A stretch of 8,400 nucleotides of DNA from assembly GCA_007120485.1 (NCBI GenBank), contig SKNP01000186.1, positions 1-8,400 of the forward strand. Direction: 5' to 3'. Numbering within the stretch: the first letter of the stretch is position 1; every line of letters begins with the position of its first letter. Origin of the DNA: Nitriliruptoraceae bacterium. GTDB lineage: Bacteria; Actinomycetota; Nitriliruptoria; Nitriliruptorales; Nitriliruptoraceae. Shown here one piece after another: positions 1 through 6,236 of the stretch. The translations under genes were made by a program, and so were the position numbers. The notes beneath the pieces are model-generated. The model had not been told where the DNA came from. It saw only the letters and a program-made list of their open reading frames with translations, and searched no databases.

Positions 1-230
1 GCGGGGTTCGCGTTCGCGCATGGACTCGCTGGACGCGGCGACCCGTCGAGGTAGCGGACCGACCGATCACGAACGGCGTCTTCGCTCATGGCGTCGACGG
101 CGCCCGTGCGTGGTTCCACCCAGCGGCTGAACCGGGGTTTGGGTGGTGCCCCCGATGGCGAGCGCCGCGTGGGCGTGCATGGTGACGGCTGGCGAGTGAG
201 CCACGACCGCCCTACCCGAGGGAGACGACG
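1..230. other. Region with no supportable gene; 5' flank of the methyltransferase pair
   Basis: All six frames here are short or interrupted. Plus frame 1 is open from the window edge to a TAG at 52-54 and could be the last 17 codons of an upstream gene, but nothing recognisable is encoded. A minus-strand ATG at 89-87 opens a frame that runs off the left edge (beginning MSEDAVRDRSV), but it has no Shine-Dalgarno sequence and no family resemblance. I found no convincing -35/-10 pair for the downstream gene. The one clear signal is the ribosome binding site at 218-224. Confidence 0.5.
218..224 (+). promoter_or_regulatory. Ribosome binding site of the first methyltransferase
   Basis: GAGGGAG lies 6 nt before the ATG at 231. 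It favours that ATG over the in-frame ATG at 240. Confidence 0.7.
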
Positions 231-1307
231 ATGAGCACGATGACGATCGATGAGGACAAGGTCCAAGCCTGCGCCGAGCGCGTCTTCGGCGCCTACGTCG
301 ACAGCATGCTGGTCCTGATGATCGACCTGGCCGACCGCACCGGGCTACTGGCCACCCTCGCTGAGGGGCCCGGCACCAGCGACGATCTCGCGGCCCGAGC
401 CGGGCTGCACGAACGCTACGTCCGTGAGTGCCTCGGTTCGCTGGTGACCGGCGGGTTGGTCGACTACGAGCCTGCCGAACGACGCTACGGCCTGCCTCCC
501 GAGCACGCGATCTGTCTGACCGGGGACGGACCCACGAACGTCGCGCCAGCCAGCCGACTCACGACGTTGCTCGCCCACCACGTCGACGAAGCGGAGACGG
601 TGTGCCGCGACGGCGGTGGCATCCCCTACGAACGGTTCCGTCCCGGGTTCACGGGCGTCATGGATGGCATGTCCCGGGGGGTGTTCGACCACCGGCTCGT
701 CGACGGGATCCTGCCGCTCGCCGACGGGCTCGTCGCCGGACTCGGCAACGGCCTCCGCGTGGCGGACCTCGGGTGCGGCACCGGCCACAGCAGCGTGGTG
801 CTGGCCGAGGCGTTCCCCAGCTCCACGGTCGTCGGCTACGACCTCAGCGAGGACGCGCTGGACGTCGGTCGGGATGAAGCGCGCCGGCGAGCTATCAGCA
901 ACGTCCGCTTCGAACGGCTCGACATCCTCGAACTCCCCGTCGACCCACCCTTCGATGCGATCGTCGGCTTCGACGTGATCCACGACCAGGCCGATCCCGC
1001 CGGCGTCCTCGCACGGGCCCGCGAGGCGCTCGTGCCTGGTGGTGTGTTCCTGATCCTCGACATCAAGGCGTCCAGTCGACTCGAGGACAACCTCGACCAT
1101 CCGCTGGCGCCGTGGCTGTACGCGATCAGCACCCTGCACTGCATGACCGTGTCGCTCGCCCGCGACGGCGAGGGCCTCGGAACGGTCTGGGGGGAACAGC
1201 TCGCCCAGCAGATGCTCGACGAGGCCGGGTTCGTCGACATCCAGGTCCACGACGTACCGGATGACCCGTTGAACCAGGTGTACGTCGCCCGGACCCCGGG
1301 GTACTGA
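231..1307 (+). CDS. Winged-helix class I SAM-dependent methyltransferase (Rv2258c-like)
   Basis: Predicted soluble cytoplasmic 358-aa protein that transfers a methyl group from S-adenosylmethionine to an unknown acceptor. Residues about 20-100 look like the Rv2258c-type winged-helix domain, with TSDDLAARAGL, ERYVRECLGSLV and YGLPPEHA; in this family the domain is thought to serve dimerisation and substrate pocket formation rather than DNA binding. The Rossmann methyltransferase domain follows: motif I VADLGCGTG at 177-185, acidic D204 in GYDLSEDA after strand 2, DILELP at 231-236, FDVIHDQADP at 247-256 and LVPGGVFLILD at 267-277. The C-terminal LHCMTVSLA stretch (302-310) and the Asn of DPLNQVYVARTP (345-356) fit my memory of a widespread uncharacterised actinobacterial subfamily. 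Its length is full for the family and the ATG has a good Shine-Dalgarno. It lies 40 nt upstream of a second methyltransferase of the same architecture and is probably co-transcribed with it. The substrate is unknown; the fold assignment is firm. Confidence 0.92.
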   Translation: MSTMTIDEDKVQACAERVFGAYVDSMLVLMIDLADRTGLLATLAEGPGTSDDLAARAGLHERYVRECLGSLVTGGLVDYEPAERRYGLPPEHAICLTGDGPTNVAPASRLTTLLAHHVDEAETVCRDGGGIPYERFRPGFTGVMDGMSRGVFDHRLVDGILPLADGLVAGLGNGLRVADLGCGTGHSSVVLAEAFPSSTVVGYDLSEDALDVGRDEARRRAISNVRFERLDILELPVDPPFDAIVGFDVIHDQADPAGVLARAREALVPGGVFLILDIKASSRLEDNLDHPLAPWLYAISTLHCMTVSLARDGEGLGTVWGEQLAQQMLDEAGFVDIQVHDVPDDPLNQVYVARTPGY

Positions 1308-1347
1308 ACCGACCACCCCCGACCCATCGGATGCGAAGGCGTACACG

Positions 1348-2436
1348 ATGACCATCGATCACGCCCCCACCGTCGACCAGGATGCCGACCCGCGCAGGCT
1401 GGAGGAGTTCCTCGGCCGGTTCGCCGAGGACCAGGCTGCCGCCATGCACACCGCCACGATCGTGCTCGGCGAGCAGCTCGGCCTCTTCCGTGCCCTCGCC
1501 GACGGTGGACCCCAGACCTCGGCGCAGCTGGCCGCGCGAGCACGGTGCGAGCCACGACTCGTGGCGGAGTGGCTGCGGGCACAGGCGGTCAGTGGCTACT
1601 GCGAGCACGATCCCGACACGGCCACGTTCTGGCTGGATGCTGCCCAGGAGGCTTGCCTGGCCGACGAGGGTGGACCGACCTACCTCGCTGGCGGTCTGGC
1701 GACGGCCAGCGCGGTGCACCGCAGTATCGATCAGGTCGCCGCGGCGTTCCGCGGTGAGGGATCGCTGCCGTGGGCCGCGCACGATCCGGCGCTGTTCACC
1801 GGGGTCGCGACCGCGTTCCAGCCGGCCTACGAGACGCACCTCACGACCTCATGGATCGCGGCGCTGGAGGGGGTCGAGCGGCGGCTCGAAGCTGGTGGCC
1901 GCATCGCGGACATCGGCTGCGGGTTCGGTACGTCGACGGTACTGCTCGCCCGACGGTTCCCTGCCGCGAGCGTGGCGGGGTTCGACGGCCACGAGCTCTC
2001 GATCGACGAAGCACAGCGCCGCGCTGCTTCCGCCGGTGTCAGCGATCGCGTCACCTTCCAGGTCGCCGACGCGACACGGTTCCCCGGCCACGACTACGAC
2101 CTCGTCTGCGTCCTCAACGCGCTGCATGAGATGGGCGATCCGGTCGGCGCGTGCCGACGCATCCGCGCGGCGCTGGCCGAGCACGGTCGCGCGATGCTGG
2201 TCGAACCCATCGCCGGAGCATCGCTGGAGGAGGATCGAACCCCGGTGGGGCGCAGCTTCTCCTCCGCCTCCACCATGATCTGCCTGCCGAGTGCCCTCTC
2301 GCAGGGCGGAACGTGGCACCTCGGCGCCAGGGCACCGGACGAGGAGTTCGCCGAGGTCGCGACGGCTGCCGGTTTCCGACGGTGCCACCGCGTCGCCGAG
2401 ACCACGTTGCACCGGGTGCTGGAACTGGCCCCGTGA
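1348..2436 (+). CDS. Second winged-helix class I SAM-dependent methyltransferase (Rv2258c-like paralogue)
   Basis: Predicted cytoplasmic 362-aa methyltransferase, a distant paralogue of the preceding gene. The winged-helix region is about residues 28-108, with TSAQLAARA at 57-65 and LVAEWLRAQAVSGY at 71-84. Its middle segment (FRGEG, AAHDPALFTG, TTSWIAALEGV) resembles the Rv2258c group closely. The SAM domain has motif I IADIGCGFGTST at 186-197, acidic D213 in GFDGHE, VADATRFPG at 239-247 and LNALHEMGDP at 256-265, then VGRSFSSASTMICLPSALSQ at 300-319. Some positions I remember as conserved differ: Asn and Glu flank the catalytic-loop Leu-His where Asp is usual, and the C-terminal Pro-Phe-Asn is Thr-Leu-His here. 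It could be an active enzyme with another substrate or a partner subunit. GAAGG at 1334-1338 lies 9 nt before the ATG. Co-transcription with the upstream gene is inferred from the 40-nt gap. Confidence 0.9.
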   Translation: MTIDHAPTVDQDADPRRLEEFLGRFAEDQAAAMHTATIVLGEQLGLFRALADGGPQTSAQLAARARCEPRLVAEWLRAQAVSGYCEHDPDTATFWLDAAQEACLADEGGPTYLAGGLATASAVHRSIDQVAAAFRGEGSLPWAAHDPALFTGVATAFQPAYETHLTTSWIAALEGVERRLEAGGRIADIGCGFGTSTVLLARRFPAASVAGFDGHELSIDEAQRRAASAGVSDRVTFQVADATRFPGHDYDLVCVLNALHEMGDPVGACRRIRAALAEHGRAMLVEPIAGASLEEDRTPVGRSFSSASTMICLPSALSQGGTWHLGARAPDEEFAEVATAAGFRRCHRVAETTLHRVLELAP

Positions 2437-2479
2437 ACGCCGTCCACCGCGTCGATCCGCCGGCTCCAGGCGGCGCCCA

Positions 2480-2496
2480 GACCGGTCACGCCGGTC
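2480..2496. terminator. GC-rich hairpin between convergent genes, possible bidirectional terminator
   Basis: GACCGG (2480-2485) and CCGGTC (2491-2496) form a perfect 6-bp stem with a 5-nt loop in the 67-nt gap between the two convergent stop codons. A weaker 5-bp stem, CCGCC/GGCGG, lies at 2457-2473. Neither is followed by a T-run on either strand, so intrinsic termination is only suggested by the position. Confidence 0.3.
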
Positions 2497-2503
2497 AGGG
2501 CGG

Positions 2504-4930
2504 TCAGGCCGGGTCCGGCGCCGGCAACCCGACCCGGAAGATCGCGCCGGGATCACCATCCTGGTAGGTGACGTCGCCGTGGTTGGTCTCCGCCAGCAGC
2601 TTGATGATGGCCAGCCCGAGGCCGGTCCCGCTCGAGGTGCGGGTATCGCCCCGGTCCCGCTGTTCGAAGCGGTACCACATCCGCTGTTGGAAGTCCGCGG
2701 GCACGCCCGGTCCGTGATCAGCGACCTCGAGCCGGACCCGACCCTCCCCGGCGTCGACGGTGGAGACGACGATCGGCGGATCCCCGTACTTGGTCGCGTT
2801 GGTGAGCAGGTTGACCAGGATCTGTCCGAGGTGCCGCGGATCCACCGACACCATGTCTGGACCGATCGAGGATCGGACCTCGGCGACGGTGTCATCGAGC
2901 TCCTCGAGCACATCGTCGAGCACCGACCGGACGCTGACCGGCTCCGGTCGTGCGACGAGGACGTCGGAGGCGGCTCGACTACCCACCAGCAGATCGTCCA
3001 CGAGCCGGAGCATCCGTCGCGTGTTGTTGCGTATGACCCGCACGGCCAGACGTTGTTCCTCGGTGAGGTTGTCCCCGCGCTGCTGTAGAACCTCGAGGAA
3101 CCCCAACGTCGGTGTCAGCGGGGTCCGAAGCTCGTGGCTGGCCATCGAGAGGAGGTCGTCCTTGCGTTCGGCTGCCTCGGCGAGCTGGGCGTTCGCCTCG
3201 TTGAGCTCCTGGTTGACCCGGTGCAACGCGTCGCTGGCCCGGCGACGCCCCTCCCACAGACCGAGGGTCTCCGCCACCGTCCGGACCAGGGACTCCTCCT
3301 CGGCGAGGAAGGGCGCTCCGGTGGCGTCCGCGATCGTCACTTCCCCGCCAGGCGCCCCGTCGACACGGATCGGGACCACCAAGGTCGAGGCGTCGGGTGG
3401 GATCACGACCCGACCGGAGGACGCGTCGCCGAGCGTCACGTCCACGAGCGTTTCCATCGGCGTGCGCATCGCTTCGACGAGCATCCGGGCGGTCAGGTCA
3501 CACAGCTCCTGCGGGTCGGTCACCCGCTGCGCCAACGCGTTGATCTCGGTCAACGCCTGGAGTTCCTTGATCCGCTCCCTCAGCGCCTGCTGGTTGCGGT
3601 GCTGGTCGCTGATGTCGCGCAGGGAGACGGTCAACCCCTGCTTGGAGGGGTAGAAGTTGACCTGGAACCAGGTGTCCAATGGCGGGTAGTGGTACTCGTC
3701 GAGCAGCACGGCCTGGTTGGTCTCCAGGGCTCGGCGGGCGGCCGTCTCGACCTCGGTACCGGACACGCCGGGGAAGGCGTCGACGACATCGCGTCCGAGC
3801 AGCTCGTCAGCGTCCTGTTGGAGGAGCTCCTGGGCCCGCGGGTTGACGTAGGTGAAGCGTCCGTCCCGATCGAGGGTGTAGAGGCCGTCGGTGATGCTCT
3901 CCAGCGTCGCGGTCAGACGCTCGGCGAGCAGTTTCACGCGCTGTTCCGCCTCCTTGGAGGCCGAAACGTCCTGCAACGCGCCCGTGATCTCCGCGACCTG
4001 CCCGTCGGTGCCGTACTGCGCCATACCGATGATGCGCACCCACAGCCGCCGGCCGTCGTACGCCTCCAGCTCCGCCTCGAGGTCGAACGACTCGCCGGTC
4101 CTCGCACAGGCATCCAGGGCCGATCGCACCTGCTGCCGGTACTCGGGTAGGTAGCGGGCGATGGAACCATCGAGGTCCGGTTGGGCGTCCACCGGGTAGC
4201 CGAGGATCTCGTAGACCTGCTCGGACCAGAGGACGCGTTGATCGGCGACAGCGATGGACCAACCGCCCAACCGCGCCATCGAGCCAGCGAGCCGGAGCAA
4301 CGCGCGGTTGTGATCCAGCTCCGACCGAGCATGCTTGAGATCATCGATGTCGGTGCAGGTCCCGAACCACCGAACGATCGTCCCGTCGGGATCGCGAAGC
4401 GGCATCGCTCGGCCGAGCATCCAGCGGTACACGCCATCCCGACGGCGCAAGCGGTACTCGATCTCGTACGGCTCCCCCGTCCGCGTCGCCTCCTCCCACT
4501 GTGCCGCAGCACGGTCGCGGTCTTGAGGATGGAACGGGGGGTTCCACCCGTGGCCGAGGCTCTCCTCGAGCGTCAGCCCGGTGAACTCGGTCCACTGGCG
4601 GTTGAAGTGGATGTGCCACCCGTCGGGTCGGGTGATCCACACGATCTGGGGCAGGGTCTCGACCAGCTGCCGCCACGCATCCGCGCCGATCAGTACGTCC
4701 TCGGGCGCGGACCGCCCTGCCAGTCGCTGCCGGAGCGTCCGGTTCTCCGCCCGCAGCCGGTCGAGTTCCTGCTGCAAGGGGGCATCGCCATCGACCTCAG
4801 CGGTCAACGAGGCGTCCGTCCCACGTGGACCATCGTGATCATCACAGCGACCCTCCACGCTCGACGCCAGCACGGGGTCTCGATCGAACCGCGACCCACC
4901 TCGAGACCGGTCGCCCGTGCCCACGGCCAC
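2504..4930 (-). CDS. Soluble PAS-PAS-PAS-GAF-like sensor histidine kinase
   Basis: An 808-aa protein predicted to autophosphorylate on His599 and pass the phosphate to an unseen response regulator. A poorly conserved N-terminus and a short coiled coil (LQQELDRLRAENRTL, 52-66) precede PAS 1 (about 86-198, ending WFGTCTDIDDLKHA), PAS 2 (about 205-326) and PAS 3 (about 334-445). A GAF-like segment spans about 455-560, followed by a helical linker, HisKA (about 586-650, H-box SHELRTP at 598-604) and HATPase (about 695-803: N-box NLLTNATKYG at 707-716, G1 VADHGPGVP at 736-744, F-box MWYRFEQ at 751-757, G2 GTGLGLAI at 768-775). All catalytic boxes are intact, and no membrane segment is visible. The start is uncertain: the first start codon is GTG at 4930 just inside an upstream in-frame stop, with no good Shine-Dalgarno; GTG at 4924 or a later GTG/TTG within the first 45 codons is possible. 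The lipoprotein gene lies 54 nt upstream. The signal sensed is unknown. Confidence 0.93.
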   Translation of the reverse strand: MAVGTGDRSRGGSRFDRDPVLASSVEGRCDDHDGPRGTDASLTAEVDGDAPLQQELDRLRAENRTLRQRLAGRSAPEDVLIGADAWRQLVETLPQIVWITRPDGWHIHFNRQWTEFTGLTLEESLGHGWNPPFHPQDRDRAAAQWEEATRTGEPYEIEYRLRRRDGVYRWMLGRAMPLRDPDGTIVRWFGTCTDIDDLKHARSELDHNRALLRLAGSMARLGGWSIAVADQRVLWSEQVYEILGYPVDAQPDLDGSIARYLPEYRQQVRSALDACARTGESFDLEAELEAYDGRRLWVRIIGMAQYGTDGQVAEITGALQDVSASKEAEQRVKLLAERLTATLESITDGLYTLDRDGRFTYVNPRAQELLQQDADELLGRDVVDAFPGVSGTEVETAARRALETNQAVLLDEYHYPPLDTWFQVNFYPSKQGLTVSLRDISDQHRNQQALRERIKELQALTEINALAQRVTDPQELCDLTARMLVEAMRTPMETLVDVTLGDASSGRVVIPPDASTLVVPIRVDGAPGGEVTIADATGAPFLAEEESLVRTVAETLGLWEGRRRASDALHRVNQELNEANAQLAEAAERKDDLLSMASHELRTPLTPTLGFLEVLQQRGDNLTEEQRLAVRVIRNNTRRMLRLVDDLLVGSRAASDVLVARPEPVSVRSVLDDVLEELDDTVAEVRSSIGPDMVSVDPRHLGQILVNLLTNATKYGDPPIVVSTVDAGEGRVRLEVADHGPGVPADFQQRMWYRFEQRDRGDTRTSSGTGLGLAIIKLLAETNHGDVTYQDGDPGAIFRVGLPAPDPA

Positions 4931-4984
4931 GCGATGGTACGTGGTCGTTGACCCTCGGACGCCTCACCCGCCGAAGGTCCACCG

Positions 4985-5299
4985 TCAGCGGGTCGCACCG
5001 TGGGAGCTTCCACCGACGATGAAGCCCAAGCCGAGCACGAACCCACCGTCGTACCAGGCGCCGTTGTTGCGGACCTCGTAGACGCCGATCCCATCGATGA
5101 ACAACGACGCGATGAAGGCGATCGGTGCGATCACGCCGTGCCACAGCCCGAACCAGAACCCGGCGACCTCACCCCCATCGGGCGCGGTACCGACCTGCGG
5201 GTTCGGGCCGGCCGTGCAAGCGCTGACCGCCAGCACCAGCGTGGCCAGCACGAGGATGAGCATCCCACGCCGATGTGTGCCGAAGGGCCGGGTCCGCAT
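4985..5299 (-). CDS. Small putative lipoprotein with conserved FWxGLWHG / NNGxWYD signature
   Basis: A 104-aa protein of unknown function. The N-terminus is a typical lipoprotein signal: basic residues, hydrophobic core MLILVLATLVLAV (13-25) and lipobox VSAC with Cys28. The mature part contains GFWFGLWHGVIAPIAFI (47-63), long enough to cross the membrane, then GVYEVRNNGAWYDGGFVLG (72-90) and a short hydrophobic end. I recognise this FWxGLWHG...YExxNNGxWYDxGFxLG pattern from small uncharacterised proteins of several phyla, but know no named function. The ATG at 5299 is chosen over the TTG two codons upstream because GGAG at 5308-5311 lies 8 nt from the ATG but only 2 nt from the TTG. The gene is followed at 54 nt by the histidine kinase on the same strand and preceded by a 106-nt gap carrying an inverted repeat. 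Confidence 0.8.
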   Translation of the reverse strand: MRTRPFGTHRRGMLILVLATLVLAVSACTAGPNPQVGTAPDGGEVAGFWFGLWHGVIAPIAFIASLFIDGIGVYEVRNNGAWYDGGFVLGLGFIVGGSSHGATR

Positions 5300-5307
5300 G
5301 CTCAAGG

Positions 5308-5311
5308 CTCC
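5308..5311 (-). promoter_or_regulatory. Ribosome binding site that decides the lipoprotein start
   Basis: On the minus strand GGAG is followed by 8 nt and then the ATG at 5299. The in-frame TTG at 5305 would be only 2 nt away, too close for initiation. Confidence 0.6.
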
Positions 5312-5337
5312 GCTCGTTCGTCTGGCTTGTTACCGAG

Positions 5338-5374
5338 ACGACACCGTAGGCACCGTGGCGGATCGCCGTGTCGT
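5338..5374 (-). promoter_or_regulatory. Inverted repeat with direct repeats upstream of the lipoprotein gene
   Basis: ACGACAC (5338-5344) and GTGTCGT (5368-5374) are perfect inverted 7-mers. Between them lie two direct copies of CACCGT (5342-5347 and 5351-5356, 9-bp period, the first overlapping the left arm) and a small palindrome GGCG-GAT-CGCC (5357-5367). The array is 39-75 nt upstream of the lipoprotein ATG, where an operator or 5'-leader structure would lie. No convincing promoter pair was found nearby. Function is inferred from position only; chance is possible in GC-rich DNA. Confidence 0.3.
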
Positions 5375-5405
5375 GCACCGCGAACCGCCGTGGTGGACGG
5401 GCCGG

Positions 5406-6236
5406 TCAACCGGTCGGTGAACCGGCGACCTGCGCTCGAAGCACGAGCATCGCCACCGACGACGGGAGGTCACCGCTCAGCGCGGCCGTCGCCTCCTCGT
5501 GGAGCGCCGTACGGTCCTCGGGTGCCAAGGCGGCCACGAAGCCGACCGTGTGCGGCATGTTCAGGCGCCACTCGACCGCCGTCCGCGGATGGTCGAGGCG
5601 GGCCTCGACCTCCAGGCGCTCGACCCGCACGTCGGTGAGTCCGGCAGCGTGTGCAGCGGCCTCGAGCGCGGGTGCATCACCGCTGGAGGCGACCAGTCGG
5701 TCTTTGAGGGCCCGGTACCACCCGGGGCGGTGGTAGCCGAACCGCTTGAGGGCGGCTTCCACGGCCTCCTTGGCCGGGTGCTCGTCGTCACTGGGGAAGG
5801 TGCTGGCAAGCACGACCCCGCCAACCCGGGTGACCCGCCGGCACTGCACGAGCGCACCGACCACATCCGGCACGTGGTTGAGGCAGAACGCCGCGACGAT
5901 CGCGTCGAACACCCCGTTGCGGAAGGGGAGGGCCTGCGCGTCGGCCACGACCCCTGGCGGTCGGCGTGCCCGCTCGTGGGCCAGCATCGCCAGCGCCAGG
6001 TCGACACCGACCGGCGCCGCATCCTGTTCCGTCAGGATCTCCGACGCCACACCCGTGCCGGCACCGAGGTCGAGGACCCGCGTGCCGTCAAGGGGGAACG
6101 GCGCGGCGTCGATCAACGCGGCGGCCAGGCGCCGGTACACCTCGGCCGGTCCTGCGGCCCACTCCTGGGCTGAGCCCTCGTAGGCCGACCGGATCTGCCC
6201 GATCAACGCACGGTCGGGCTCGGACGGGTCGCTCAA
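5406..6236 (-). CDS. Class I SAM-dependent methyltransferase (Methyltransf_11 type), coupled to the kinase gene
   Basis: A 276-aa predicted cytoplasmic methyltransferase of the UbiE/BioC-like small-molecule type, without the winged-helix domain of the two plus-strand enzymes. Motif I is VLDLGAGTG at 54-62; D79 in VGVDLALAML should bind the SAM ribose; VADAQALPF (97-105) and FDAIVAAFCLNHVPD (110-124) are the usual motifs II and III; RVGGVVLASTF (137-147) follows. The C-terminal part (about 150-276) is less conserved and presumably sets acceptor specificity. The frame is open 81 codons further upstream, but that stretch lies inside the kinase gene and looks like shadow sequence (Arg- and Pro-rich). 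The best start is TTG at 6236: it overlaps the kinase TGA by three bases (TTGA) and gives SDPSEPDRALIG after the initiator Met. There is no clear Shine-Dalgarno, which fits translational coupling. Substrate unknown. Confidence 0.88.
   Translation of the reverse strand: MSDPSEPDRALIGQIRSAYEGSAQEWAAGPAEVYRRLAAALIDAAPFPLDGTRVLDLGAGTGVASEILTEQDAAPVGVDLALAMLAHERARRPPGVVADAQALPFRNGVFDAIVAAFCLNHVPDVVGALVQCRRVTRVGGVVLASTFPSDDEHPAKEAVEAALKRFGYHRPGWYRALKDRLVASSGDAPALEAAAHAAGLTDVRVERLEVEARLDHPRTAVEWRLNMPHTVGFVAALAPEDRTALHEEATAALSGDLPSSVAMLVLRAQVAGSPTG

Noticed and set aside
1..89. Minus-strand ATG at 89-87 opening a frame off the left edge
   Set aside because: Fewer than 30 codons visible, no Shine-Dalgarno and no family resemblance; cannot be separated from chance.
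345..1839. Minus-strand frames opposite the two methyltransferases
   Set aside because: Low-complexity, Arg-rich shadow translations; the plus strand carries intact SAM motifs throughout.
1849..2913. A 354-aa minus-strand frame crossing the convergent junction
   Set aside because: Its first part is the kinase HATPase region read in the wrong frame and its remainder is antisense to the second methyltransferase. No domain is visible.
3134..4951. Long plus-strand open frames (3134-4150, 4181-4951) opposite the histidine kinase
   Set aside because: Products are Arg/Gly/Val-rich without any recognisable domain, and they lie antisense to a protein with complete PAS, HisKA and HATPase motifs. Long antisense frames are expected at this GC content.
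5401..5426. Inverted repeat GCCGGT/ACCGGC at the stop of the third methyltransferase as a terminator
   Set aside because: The 14-nt loop is itself partly palindromic, the stem is only 6 bp, half of it is coding, and no T-run follows on the minus strand.
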